44,573 bases of DNA from a virus: positions 1-44,573 of the IMG/VR virus record IMGVR_UViG_3300022542_001185. One strand, written 5' to 3'. The notes under the pieces are model-generated. The model searched no databases, was not told where the DNA came from, and was given only the letters and a program-made list of their open reading frames with translations. A program made the position numbers and the translations under genes. Shown here one piece after another: positions 16,090 to 22,964 of this stretch. Positions within the stretch are counted from its first letter, which is position 1. Each line of letters starts with the position of its first letter.

Positions 16090-16807
16090 TATTATTCTCC
16101 TCTGCATCCGGCAAGCTCAGTCTCATTTGTTCGGCCAGTTTTTCTCTGGCTCCAGGGTATTGAGCAAGTAAACTAATCACTTCTTTAGTAAATGCAACGA
16201 ACAAGGGTTGGTTAGTTATATTGATCGTAGTATTTCCCAGTTGCCCGCAGAGATCACCAAACAACCTGATATGCTTATTCAGGGCATTTGCGGCAGCAAT
16301 CAGCGTGTGAGCTCTGTCTGTTGTATTTATCTCTATTTTTGTAACCACCGTGTCATTATCCATTGTGTTTATCAGCCGATCAATCATAACCTGTAGGTTT
16401 TCTTTAGCTTTAATCTGAGTTCCAGATGCGGTTGTCTTCATATAAGATACTGTTATTTCCGTTCCTCTTGCGCCTAAGAACAGCTTATCAGGGTTTTCAG
16501 GGTCCTGTAATTGCTCTAAACATGCATTAGAAAGCTTCACAACATTGCCAATATGGCTCTGTAATAGGTTTAGAAGCTCCTCTCCTTCTTTCAAGTTGCG
16601 TTCCGCCTGTGAAACACTGCACTTTACCACCAAGTATTTATTCTTGTATCTCGACAGTGATGAGTCAGAACAATTGTATTTTAAACCGAGTTGTCGTAAT
16701 GAAACACCTGCAATAATGTCTTTTTCAATTTCTTTGATGTCCGGGCGGTTCTTAAGGAAGTTTTCACCTTTTTTGTGTGGTTCTTTATTATCTTTCATTT
16801 TATTCAT
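16082..16807 (-). CDS. terS: Putative terminase small subunit, 241 aa
   Basis: Residues ~25-60 form a helix-turn-helix (IEKDIIAGVSLRQLGLKYNC, then SSLSRYKNKYL), as in small terminases that recognise the packaging site. A long helical middle (QAERNLKEGEELLNLLQSHI onward) could serve ring oligomerisation. The C-terminus is alanine/leucine-rich helix ending in an acidic tail. It is first in the packaging operon and upstream of the large terminase. AGGAGATAAACAGTA precedes the ATG. A different HTH regulator is the main alternative. Confidence 0.6.
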   Translation of the reverse strand: MNKMKDNKEPHKKGENFLKNRPDIKEIEKDIIAGVSLRQLGLKYNCSDSSLSRYKNKYLVVKCSVSQAERNLKEGEELLNLLQSHIGNVVKLSNACLEQLQDPENPDKLFLGARGTEITVSYMKTTASGTQIKAKENLQVMIDRLINTMDNDTVVTKIEINTTDRAHTLIAAANALNKHIRLFGDLCGQLGNTTINITNQPLFVAFTKEVISLLAQYPGAREKLAEQMRLSLPDAEENNND

Positions 16808-16837
16808 TACTGTTTATCTCCTTTTATCTTTCGGTCG

Positions 16838-16867
16838 ATAATATATCGTGTTAATATATCGTGTTAA
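16838..16867 (-). promoter_or_regulatory. Candidate promoter for the packaging/late operon
   Basis: On the minus strand TTAACA (16862-16867) and TATTAT (16838-16843) are 18 bases apart, each one mismatch from consensus, ~30 bases upstream of the small terminase ATG. Tandem AATATATCGTGTT repeats cover the spacer, so binding of a regulator or of the small terminase could control it. Confidence 0.5.
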
Positions 16868-16879
16868 TTGAATCATGTT
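16840..16879. repeat. Tandem 13-bp repeats, possible operator or pac element
   Basis: AATATATCGTGTT occurs twice head-to-tail (16840-16852, 16853-16865), followed by a diverged third unit, AATTGAATCATGTT (16866-16879). The array lies in the divergent gap between the minus late operon and the plus island, overlapping the candidate promoter. Spacing of about 13 bp places units on slightly rotated faces of the helix. Confidence 0.65.
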
Positions 16880-16957
16880 AATAAGATAGGACATGTTTGT
16901 TGTGTTATAGATGTTTCTTTATTCTGCCGATCTTTTAAAACTTTTTTATTTATTTGT

Positions 16958-16986
16958 TTGCATTTAATAACAATTAGTATTATATT
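16958..16986 (+). promoter_or_regulatory. Candidate promoter of the plus-strand island
   Basis: TTGCAT (16958-16963) and TATATT (16981-16986) are separated by 17 bases in a very AT-rich stretch about 90 bases before the first plus-strand gene. The -10 box is good and the -35 poor, so a phage or host activator may be needed. The rest of the 16880-17076 gap shows nothing clear to me. Confidence 0.35.
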
Positions 16987-17076
16987 GATTATGAGATTTA
17001 AATAAATAATTAAAAATACATTTAATAATCCATTCAAAAAGCTTCGTCAATTAAACTTTTTTTAAGAGGTGTGATT

Positions 17077-17202
17077 ATGGAACTTGAAACATTATATTCC
17101 GAGCTGAGCATTGTTTTTCATGAAATTAAACGATTACATGGAGAATTCCTGGTTCTCTGTACTGCAATAGGAGACAAGAGGTGTAATCATGGAAGATTAT
17201 GA
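17077..17202 (+). CDS. Small leader protein of the plus island, 41 aa
   Basis: ATG at 17077 follows AGAGGTGTGATT. The peptide starts MELETLYSELSIVFHEIKRL and ends in CNHGRL. It overlaps the next start by 14 bases, and that gene has an almost identical Shine-Dalgarno sequence (AGAGGTGTAATC). This suggests translational coupling. Function unknown. Confidence 0.5.
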   Translation: MELETLYSELSIVFHEIKRLHGEFLVLCTAIGDKRCNHGRL

Positions 17203-17581
17203 AAAGAATTTAAATACAATAAAATCCGGGCTTAACGAAGCTCTCTTAGGTTTAGCTGAATTAAGGTATGGATTAGGCCGAGAAGATAAGGAATTTAAAA
17301 AACTGGTATGGACAACAAATAGGAATGAATTTTATACATTCTATGAAACCGGACAGATTAAAAAGCCTGATGGTTATTTGTCCGATGGTAAGTCGTGGGA
17401 ATTCGTGGGACTATTGGAGCGTAAGCCGTTTGGTCATGGTGGGGTTTTCATAGGCAGAAAACAGATATTTGAAAACCTGGACTTCTACAGAGACAATAAA
17501 AACATGAAGTACAAGAATGGGAAGAATAAATATATTGTTGTAGATGACGACCACGGCACTTATAGAAACTGGGGCGATTAA
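17189..17581 (+). CDS. Unknown protein, 130 aa
   Basis: A helical N-terminus (residues 1-40) is followed by a beta-rich part with aromatic residues: FYTFYETGQIKKPDGYL, WEFVGLLERKPFGHGGVFIG, then NKYIVVDDDHGTYRNWGD at the end. No cysteine, membrane span or signal. Family not recognised. The stop is directly followed by the ATG of the next small gene. The compact soluble type and placement in the accessory island would fit a host-takeover or counter-defence protein, but that is speculation. Confidence 0.55.
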   Translation: MEDYEKNLNTIKSGLNEALLGLAELRYGLGREDKEFKKLVWTTNRNEFYTFYETGQIKKPDGYLSDGKSWEFVGLLERKPFGHGGVFIGRKQIFENLDFYRDNKNMKYKNGKNKYIVVDDDHGTYRNWGD

Positions 17582-17722
17582 ATGACCGGCAACGAAAGAG
17601 CGGAGGCAATCCGGGAGTACAAGAGTATTGTTATTATTATCAATGGTTTCAGCCGGGAAAATGACACTGTAAAAAGTCTCAGGACTCAGGCTGAAAATAT
17701 CAAGAAGAAATTTAATTTATAG
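17582..17722 (+). CDS. Small helical protein, 46 aa
   Basis: ATG follows the preceding TAA without a gap. It starts MTGNERAEAIREYKSIVIII and ends AENIKKKFNL. It has its own stop just 10 bases before the next start, whose Shine-Dalgarno is AGAGGTG. Function unknown. Confidence 0.45.
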   Translation: MTGNERAEAIREYKSIVIIINGFSRENDTVKSLRTQAENIKKKFNL

Positions 17723-17732
17723 AGGTGATACC

Positions 17733-18617
17733 ATGGAAGATGTAAGGTTGTTAGAATCAAAAATAACCGGTTTGTATGATCTGGCTTATCGTGCTTTTTC
17801 CGGTACTTCTTTTTCTCCTGAGAAAAGAGCCGAGAGTACTGTTGAATGGGTTGAAGCTCAGTTAAAAGAGGATCTTGAAAAGATCCTCAATGAGTCCGGC
17901 AGTACCGGGAATTATAGAGAGAAATTTATTAACCATGTCCATACATGGCTTAATGCAAAGTCAAGGTGTATGAGTTCTATGATAACCGGCCCTGCAAACT
18001 TTCCAGTTGCCAGAAATCAGAAAAATATGCGGTATGAAGATAACGCATATAAAAACTGGGATAAATGGAGGGAACGTTATATAAAATCTGTTTTCAGAGT
18101 TCCAACCCCTTCCCCTGAAGAGGATCTCGACAAAGCATTGAAGGATTATGAAAAAACATTCCAGAATCAAGAACTTATGAAGACGGCGAACAAGATTCTC
18201 AGAAGAAAATCCGGGGACCATTCAGAAAAGAGGCTGGAATTGGTGGAGGCTGGATTTTCGGAAAAGGTTGTTGATGAGGGGTTAATGAAACCCGATTGCT
18301 ATGGAGACTATGGTTTTGCTAGCTATTCTTTGACAAATAACAACGCAAAGATAAAACGGCTTAAAGAAAAAGTTCTTACCATGAAAAGCCGGATCGCTGT
18401 GAAGGCTTCCTTTGAGCCGATTCGATTTGATGGTGGGGAAATTTCTATCGATAATGATAGGGTGGTTATTAGCCATGATGAAAAACCAGAACAGTCCATT
18501 ATCGACCACCTAAAATCTAGGGGTTTCAGGTGGAGTCGAAATTATGGGGCGTGGAGCAGAAAACACACTGCTAATGCGCTGTATACTGCAAAAATAATTG
18601 TAGGGGTTTCTGTATGA
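17733..18617 (+). CDS. Polyvalent/antirestriction-associated type protein, 294 aa
   Basis: Two segments look like those in phage and conjugative-element polyvalent proteins. One is the SRCMSSMITGPANFPVARNQ stretch (residues ~77-96). The other is the C-terminal module with KPEQSIIDHLKSRGFRWSRN, then YGAWSRKHTANAL (residues ~250-285), which in other proteins appears as LKxxGFRWsp..gaWqR. Such modules accompany antirestriction and DNA-processing domains. I see no catalytic motif here. The ATG follows AGAGGTGATACC and the stop overlaps the next gene as ATGA. Recognition is from memory of patterns, so the exact family needs a profile search. Confidence 0.6.
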   Translation: MEDVRLLESKITGLYDLAYRAFSGTSFSPEKRAESTVEWVEAQLKEDLEKILNESGSTGNYREKFINHVHTWLNAKSRCMSSMITGPANFPVARNQKNMRYEDNAYKNWDKWRERYIKSVFRVPTPSPEEDLDKALKDYEKTFQNQELMKTANKILRRKSGDHSEKRLELVEAGFSEKVVDEGLMKPDCYGDYGFASYSLTNNNAKIKRLKEKVLTMKSRIAVKASFEPIRFDGGEISIDNDRVVISHDEKPEQSIIDHLKSRGFRWSRNYGAWSRKHTANALYTAKIIVGVSV

Positions 18618-19096
18618 ATATAGAATATAGAGTTACGGACAATGTATTATTCGATCCTGAGAAAAATGATGTTCTTGACGGTATAGTACAGCGTATCGAT
18701 GATGGTGTTTTCTTCGGCCAGTGGGGCCGGAATAATGACGGAAGCCCACAAAGGATAGAAGACAGTCAGAAGAGATATTTTAAAGACGGCCGAAACTGTG
18801 TTGTTATACTTGATATTGATCAGGCTATTTATATTCAGGAAAATTCCTATATAACCGGTTTTAAAGAAATCGATTACGACCGGTTTGACGAAATGCTGAA
18901 CGTTCTTCCTCCTATGCGTTGGGGGTCATATAACTGTATTGAAATATTTGCTATGTCTGAACGCTGGAGCGGTTGTATAACTGATTTCTATTTTCATGTA
19001 GATAATAAGTATTTCTGTAAAAGGGATACATTAAAGAAATCCTGCTTTGTTCTGGCGAAAGAATTGTATGAATTCCTTGGTACATATAAGAAATGA
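18614..19096 (+). CDS. Unknown protein with DUF1419-like C-terminal segment, 160 aa
   Basis: The N-terminal half is beta-rich and acidic. The C-terminal half contains YDRFDEMLNVLPPMRW, then a SERWSGCITDFYFHV strand pair and KYFCKRDTL. This loosely resembles the 'W/F..ML.VLPP..W....F..SER..G.I...Y...G.RYF' pattern of plasmid-borne DUF1419-like proteins. Start ATG overlaps the 294-aa stop (ATGA), so the two are probably functional partners. A terminator follows 7 bases after the stop. Function unknown. Confidence 0.5.
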   Translation: MNIEYRVTDNVLFDPEKNDVLDGIVQRIDDGVFFGQWGRNNDGSPQRIEDSQKRYFKDGRNCVVILDIDQAIYIQENSYITGFKEIDYDRFDEMLNVLPPMRWGSYNCIEIFAMSERWSGCITDFYFHVDNKYFCKRDTLKKSCFVLAKELYEFLGTYKK

Positions 19097-19102
19097 TTTA
19101 CT

Positions 19103-19137
19103 AACCTATAGCTTTAATCTAGGTTAAGCTATAGGTT
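19103..19137 (+). terminator. Intrinsic terminator of first plus-strand operon
   Basis: AACCTATAGCTT (19103-19114) pairs perfectly with AAGCTATAGGTT (19126-19137), a 12-bp stem with an 11-base loop, followed by only a short T stretch. It closes the 17077-19096 gene set; the weak U-run suggests partial termination. Confidence 0.65.
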
Positions 19138-19144
19138 TTACCCT

Positions 19145-19231
19145 GCCACTTAAGCAGCTTTAAAAGTCCTTTGTTGGTTAGTTGTTACTAGGTACGTGTG
19201 ATGCGGTCGGGTTTAATTCCTGAAGGTGGCA
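19145..19231 (+). ncRNA. tRNA-like fold (degenerate tRNA or structured leader)
   Basis: GCCACTT (19145-19151) pairs over 7 bp with AGGTGGC (19224-19230). Directly inside the 3' arm lies a T-arm-like hairpin, TCGGG-TTTAATT-CCTGA (19207-19223), with the correct 5-bp stem and 7-base loop. An A follows as discriminator. The middle does not form a convincing D-arm or anticodon arm, and T56 replaces the usual C. It may be a decayed tRNA, a tRNA mimic or a leader structure for the next gene, whose Shine-Dalgarno begins 20 bases later. Confidence 0.3.
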
Positions 19232-19264
19232 TATCTTATTCTATAAACATAAGGAGGTGTTTCA

Positions 19265-19480
19265 TTGAATCATTTAGATGAAATTAAATGTCAGTATGAG
19301 TGTTTAAAGATCTTATCCGGTGGTGATATAAATAAGGTAAATAGCCTTGTAGAATCTGGCGAACTCCCCGCATTGTTCAGAAAAGTAATCACCATGATTG
19401 AACAGAAATATAATAGAGTTCCAGAGCCAGAGGAATTAATATACATAACGGCTATATTAGACAGAAAAAGGAGGAGATAA
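19265..19480 (+). CDS. Hypothetical protein, 71 aa (TTG start)
   Basis: TTG at 19265 follows a perfect AAGGAGGTG at proper spacing, so this start is well supported. The protein is helical: NHLDEIKCQYECLKILSGG, then LPALFRKVITMIEQKYNR and a basic RKRRR end. First gene of the second plus operon, after the tRNA-like fold. A tiny frame of 19 codons (19483-19542) lies downstream. Function unknown. Confidence 0.55.
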   Translation: MNHLDEIKCQYECLKILSGGDINKVNSLVESGELPALFRKVITMIEQKYNRVPEPEELIYITAILDRKRRR

Positions 19481-19552
19481 AAATGAAAGTAAGAATATTA
19501 AATTATTCTTTTTACCGGTTGAAAATTATTAATATATTTTAAGGGAGTAATT

Positions 19553-19735
19553 ATGAACAATTTTAGAATCATTGTTAAACAGATCACTAACTATGGAACT
19601 TTCAAAGATGTTGTTACCGTTAATCTTCCAGACATTAAAAATGTTCTGCCTAAAAAAATCAGAGATAAAATAACAAAGCTCAGCACACTTCAGGAAGTTG
19701 AAAAAGTAACAATTTCCATTGAATCCAAAGAGTAA
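19553..19735 (+). CDS. Hypothetical protein, 60 aa
   Basis: A GGGAGTAATT Shine-Dalgarno precedes the ATG. The protein looks alpha/beta: NNFRIIVKQITNYGTFKDVV, then a basic helix PKKIRDKITKL and a final strand VEKVTISIESKE. No family recognised. It lies in the run of short plus-strand genes. Confidence 0.5.
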   Translation: MNNFRIIVKQITNYGTFKDVVTVNLPDIKNVLPKKIRDKITKLSTLQEVEKVTISIESKE

Positions 19736-19789
19736 TTAGTTATGGATTATTTGAAAAGCAGAACATTAAATTCTTAAAGGAAAATCAAA

Positions 19790-19963
19790 ATGGATGAAAA
19801 AACTTTCAATATCATTAAAATCAATCAAAACGGTAAAAGAATAATAGTAGTACGGGGTGTAACTTCATATGTAGCCGATACTATCTGTCGTGAGTACAAC
19901 AAAGCATCAAGAGTGTGTAACCGGCACAATATAAGAAAATATGTCTCTGAGCAGTCAATGTGA
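19790..19963 (+). CDS. Hypothetical basic protein, 57 aa
   Basis: AAAGG precedes the ATG. The sequence begins MDEKTFNIIKINQNGKRIIV and ends with a basic helix containing CNRHNIRKYVSEQSM. A short N-terminal beta unit followed by basic helices could bind nucleic acid, but this is only compositional. Function unknown. Confidence 0.45.
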   Translation: MDEKTFNIIKINQNGKRIIVVRGVTSYVADTICREYNKASRVCNRHNIRKYVSEQSM

Positions 19964-19968
19964 TTGAC

Positions 19969-20127
19969 ATGTATACTTTTATTAATCTTTTTTATTATGA
20001 GATTATCGATTCAATTCTGTCAGAAATTCCAGATGCCGATGTGTCAAATTATGACAAAATTGAAGAATATATTATGAATGATGATGAATTATGGAATTGG
20101 GCAATATCTAAGGGGGTTGAAATATGA
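19969..20127 (+). CDS. Hypothetical acidic protein, 52 aa
   Basis: It starts MYTFINLFYYEIIDSILSEI and is strongly acidic after residue 18, ending in DELWNWAISKGVEI. The acidic, DNA-mimic-like composition is noteworthy but unproven. The start is 5 bases after the previous stop, with no strong Shine-Dalgarno, so coupling is likely. Confidence 0.4.
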   Translation: MYTFINLFYYEIIDSILSEIPDADVSNYDKIEEYIMNDDELWNWAISKGVEI

Positions 20128-20140
20128 AAGGACTTTGTCA

Positions 20141-20245
20141 TTGATAACTATATTTAAGATTATTAAATCAATCTTAATCTACTTTGCTTTTCATACAATC
20201 ATATCCTATTTAATTCTGGCTATTTTGAAAATGTTAAACCCCTGA
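20141..20245 (+). CDS. Possible 34-aa membrane peptide (TTG start)
   Basis: TTG at 20141 follows AAAGGA by 8 bases. The frame encodes a basic start and two hydrophobic stretches (IYFAFHTIISYLILAILKML) and ends inside the terminator stem. It could be a small membrane protein or chance AT-rich hydrophobicity. Confidence 0.25.
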   Translation: MITIFKIIKSILIYFAFHTIISYLILAILKMLNP

Positions 20246-20262
20246 GATTTCAGGGGTTTTTT
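20236..20262 (+). terminator. Convergent terminator between plus island and early module
   Basis: AAACCCCTGA (20236-20245) pairs with TCAGGGGTTT (20250-20259) around a 4-base loop, followed by six T on the plus strand. On the minus strand the U-run is short, so it is stronger for the plus island but probably also ends the early minus operon. Confidence 0.85.
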
Positions 20263-20264
20263 AT

Positions 20265-20543
20265 TTAGTAGTCCTTAAATCCGGTCCAGCTCTTTTCTAT
20301 GCATCTCGTAGGTACTTCGTAATGTATAAATTTCCGCATTTTTGCTATATCTTCGGCTGAATCATCCGGTAAATTCATCATAGATAATACTTTTTTTGAG
20401 AAAGCCAGTTCAATTATTTTAGATGCTGACTCCCCGTATACAATCTTCCTGGCTACTGCTTTTGAATAGTATTCCGGTATTCCGTAAGATCTTGCAGCGT
20501 CAAAATAAGACTCTTCCAAGTTTTCCATTTCTTTAGTATCCAT
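20265..20543 (-). CDS. Hypothetical protein, 92 aa, end of early operon
   Basis: This acidic, helical protein begins MDTKEMENLEESYFDAARSY and carries RKIVYGESASKIIELAFSKK in the centre. It is the last early gene before the convergent terminator. No motif recognised. Confidence 0.55.
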   Translation of the reverse strand: MDTKEMENLEESYFDAARSYGIPEYYSKAVARKIVYGESASKIIELAFSKKVLSMMNLPDDSAEDIAKMRKFIHYEVPTRCIEKSWTGFKDY

Positions 20544-20549
20544 AAACCC

Positions 20550-20813
20550 TCATGTTATCCTTAAAAAAGCAGGAGTTCCCCAGTATTCACTATTTAGGCT
20601 ATTTTTTGTTTTGTAGATAGGATGTGCTATAAATTCTTCCAGTTTTTTATTTTCTTCTTTATTTAGATACCTCTGTTTTTCCCCTTCTGAGTTTCTTGCT
20701 TCCCTGATTTCCTTTATACCGGCGTCAAATATTATCTGAGATAAAATTCTTGTTTTCCATCCGTATTTTTTAGATATATCTGATAAAAAAATACGATCTT
20801 CTTTTATATCCAT
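20550..20813 (-). CDS. Putative DNA-binding small protein, 87 aa
   Basis: FLSDISKKYGWKTRILSQII (residues 9-28) has the spacing of a helix-turn-helix or KilA-like winged helix, followed by basic turns (ARNSEGEKQRYLNKEENKK). The start ATG directly follows the stop of the preceding 51-codon frame. DNA binding is inferred only from the predicted helices. Confidence 0.5.
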   Translation of the reverse strand: MDIKEDRIFLSDISKKYGWKTRILSQIIFDAGIKEIREARNSEGEKQRYLNKEENKKLEEFIAHPIYKTKNSLNSEYWGTPAFLRIT

Positions 20814-20969
20814 TTAATAATCCTTTTTCAAAAAATCTTCCTTATCTTCGGCCGGATTCCGAATGACTGTATCTCTCTCTGGTTTACCCTTGTACAATAG
20901 AGTGCCAAAAATATCAGGTAACAAGGAAGACAACCGTAAGCCCCCGTCTTTGGTGAGCTTAATTTTCAA
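20814..20969 (-). CDS. Possible 51-aa protein or readthrough tail of MazG-like gene
   Basis: A TTG at 20969 directly follows the TGA of the MazG-like gene and is in the same frame. 51 sense codons then run to a TAA that abuts the next ATG. The peptide reads MKIKLTKDGGLRLSSLLPDI with an acidic C-terminus. It could be a separate TTG-started gene (the Shine-Dalgarno is weak) or a readthrough extension. The neat fit between neighbours argues that it is translated. Confidence 0.4.
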   Translation of the reverse strand: MKIKLTKDGGLRLSSLLPDIFGTLLYKGKPERDTVIRNPAEDKEDFLKKDY

Positions 20970-21659
20970 TCAATATTCTTTCCCGTGTTTATGTGGTCTT
21001 TCTTTATTGTATTCCATTTTTGCAAGAATATGTTTTTCTATAGGAATTGAATTTTGTTCACAAAAACATTCCAGCCTTTTGATAACAAGAGATATTTCCT
21101 CTACTTCTTTATCTATAGAGTCAGACTGATCATAATAAATCTTGATTCCGGGAAGATTTGTCAACATTCCTGTTAGCCAGAAAAATTCAGCACCTATATT
21201 TTTGAAAGTTTGCATTTCTAGTAGGGGGTATTCTTTTGGCTCAATCCCTAAATATCCGCACAAATCAAACAGTCTTAAAAATACATCCGCAATTTCATCC
21301 TCAAATGTGTCTTTTATTTTACATTCAAAATAATATTTTAAATTTTCTTTTTTAAGATCATTTCTTGACCATTCTTTTTTATTGTGGATATCCATTAACA
21401 TTTTATATCCAGACCAATCGGTAAATTTATTATTTCTATGAGCTTCAAGTGCTTCACCCAATTCGGATACAATCAACATTAAAAGTTCACCTATATTTTT
21501 ATTTGTATCAACCCCAGGATCTTTTATACAATTGGAACAATTTCGGTTTGCTCCATCATTATTAATATATATACCTTTGCAGTTAAGACAAGTATAAAAG
21601 CCCTTATCAATCATAGCCTGATGGTGTTCTTTTATTATCTTTGGTATGTCAAGTTTCAT
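20970..21659 (-). CDS. MazG-like nucleotide pyrophosphohydrolase with zinc ribbon, 229 aa
   Basis: Metal-binding helices of the all-alpha NTP-PPase fold are clear: E66-x2-E69 in LIVSELGEALEAHR and E122-x2-D125 in FEDEIADVFLRLFD, with a C-terminal KMEYNKERPHKHGKEY as in phage MazG proteins. A zinc ribbon, C24-x2-C27 with C41-x2-C44, precedes the fold. Such enzymes hydrolyse (d)NTPs, cleanse nucleotide pools, or lower alarmone signals; which one applies here is unknown. It lies near the end of the early operon. The zinc ribbon is an uncommon addition. Confidence 0.8.
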   Translation of the reverse strand: MKLDIPKIIKEHHQAMIDKGFYTCLNCKGIYINNDGANRNCSNCIKDPGVDTNKNIGELLMLIVSELGEALEAHRNNKFTDWSGYKMLMDIHNKKEWSRNDLKKENLKYYFECKIKDTFEDEIADVFLRLFDLCGYLGIEPKEYPLLEMQTFKNIGAEFFWLTGMLTNLPGIKIYYDQSDSIDKEVEEISLVIKRLECFCEQNSIPIEKHILAKMEYNKERPHKHGKEY

Positions 21660-21698
21660 CTTCCCCCCGATTCAAAAAGCATTTGATAATTTCTATTA

Positions 21699-21899
21699 TT
21701 ATTCTTCATATTTCTTCCATATTAAATATAATTCAGAGGGTGGAACACCTATTGAAGATCCAATTATTAGTATTCTTTCCTTTCCTTCCCAGTTTACACG
21801 ATCTCCGAAGAAGTAAGTTTTGTTTTTCTGCCAGAATTCTGTTACCTTTTCAAGAGGTTCTTTTATTTCTTTCTGTATATTATCTCCGTATAAACTCAT
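21699..21899 (-). CDS. Hypothetical protein, 66 aa
   Basis: Contains an N-terminal helix (NIQKEIKEPLEKVTEFWQKN) and a short DRVNWEGKERILIIGSSIGV strand-turn region. GGGGATTAAA precedes the ATG, 1 base after the previous stop. No family recognised. Confidence 0.5.
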   Translation of the reverse strand: MSLYGDNIQKEIKEPLEKVTEFWQKNKTYFFGDRVNWEGKERILIIGSSIGVPPSELYLIWKKYEE

Positions 21900-21900
21900 T

Positions 21901-22125
21901 TTAATCCCCTTCTTCTATCTCATCGACATATACACCTATGTAATGCCCTCCAGACCGGCAACTTAGGATATTAAGTTCTGAAGTTATGTTATCGGTGCAG
22001 TTATCACCTTCACCTTTTGCTTCCGGCCTGTCAAAAAAACAACCTTTACATTTATTTCCTCTTTTATCAGGAACCCATATAATTTTTACTATGGCCGATG
22101 TGTATACTTCTTTTCTAGTTTCCAA
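21901..22125 (-). CDS. Cys-containing small protein, 74 aa (TTG start)
   Basis: Starts with TTG at 22125, overlapping the previous gene by 11 bases. It has NKCKGCFFDRPEAKGEGDNC and a later LSCRSGGHYIGVYVDEIEEG, a C-x2-C...C...C pattern also seen in short phage proteins of unknown function. Probably a metal-binding mini-protein. Confidence 0.5.
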   Translation of the reverse strand: METRKEVYTSAIVKIIWVPDKRGNKCKGCFFDRPEAKGEGDNCTDNITSELNILSCRSGGHYIGVYVDEIEEGD

Positions 22126-22462
22126 TTTTCTTCTCGAATCTATTTAAAAGACCTTTGGCCTGATTTGTTACATCTTCTGCTTTTTTTATTAGTTCTGCCG
22201 GATTTGAGAGTTTTTTAACTTCCTGCTTAAAATATATCCTGTTCCTCTCAATCGCTAACTCATAATCTTCAGAATCATTCATCAAGGTAAAGAGTTTAAC
22301 CTGTAGGTGATGTAGATCTCCAGCCAGTTTTCTGATCTGCCTTTTGAGCTCTTTTTTAGAAGGGTTATCTTCCCTATGATTCATTATGATTCTATAAAAA
22401 AAACCATCTTCTCTTTTTAACTGCTTTCTCATAATTAAAAATAATTTTATTTTAGACAACAT
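22115..22462 (-). CDS. Hypothetical coiled-coil protein, 115 aa
   Basis: ATG at 22462 follows GGAGTAATAA and overlaps the lipoprotein stop by 11 bases. It is basic and helical throughout (KKELKRQIRKLAGDLHHLQV, later LIKKAEDVTNQAKGLLNRFE). No catalytic motif. Possibly a structural or adaptor partner of the upstream lipoprotein, based only on coupling. Confidence 0.5.
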   Translation of the reverse strand: MLSKIKLFLIMRKQLKREDGFFYRIIMNHREDNPSKKELKRQIRKLAGDLHHLQVKLFTLMNDSEDYELAIERNRIYFKQEVKKLSNPAELIKKAEDVTNQAKGLLNRFEKKIGN

Positions 22463-22964
22463 TTATTACTCCCGGTATATTAAAAACTTTCCAGAAAGTA
22501 TATCTAAAGGCAATTGGTATATCTAATGAATACCGGCTTAAGTTATACACATCGAAAACTATATTCTCAATGGCTACTGATGCGTGATTTATATCTCCAC
22601 CTTCCTCAATTATCCTTACCAGATTCGTATCTACCAGTACTAAATCAAACTCAATTCCGAATACGACATACGCTATATTCATCACTAGAATAGCAAAATC
22701 GTCACAATCTCCATACCCTCTTTTAAGGACCACTTCAGGATCATCCCATTTATCGCCTTCATCCGGCATATAAACTATTCTGGACATTATCCATGGAGAA
22801 ATATCCTCAATAACCAATATTTCTGAAAAATCCCCATAATAGATATTGTGGCCTGACGCTCTTTCTGAAAAAATATTATCATGCAATTCGTCTGTGGTAG
22901 GCCATAACGAGCTACATCCCGAAAATGCCATAATTAAAATAGTTAACATTAAAATCTTCTTCAT
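22452..22964 (-). CDS. Lipoprotein with transglutaminase-like Cys-His-Asp domain, 170 aa
   Basis: A lipoprotein signal is clear: MKKILMLTILIMAFSGC with lipobox at C17. The mature part has a transglutaminase-like cysteine-proteinase triad in order: C87 in RGYGDCDDFAILVM, H127 in INHASVAI, and D138 in IVFDVYN. The GDC-x-D-x-A context is typical of that papain-like superfamily. The protein should be membrane-anchored, facing the periplasm. In the early operon such a surface lipoprotein could exclude other phages or modify the envelope, but the substrate is unknown. ATG overlaps the previous stop (ATGA). Confidence 0.75.
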   Translation of the reverse strand: MKKILMLTILIMAFSGCSSLWPTTDELHDNIFSERASGHNIYYGDFSEILVIEDISPWIMSRIVYMPDEGDKWDDPEVVLKRGYGDCDDFAILVMNIAYVVFGIEFDLVLVDTNLVRIIEEGGDINHASVAIENIVFDVYNLSRYSLDIPIAFRYTFWKVFNIPGVINVV

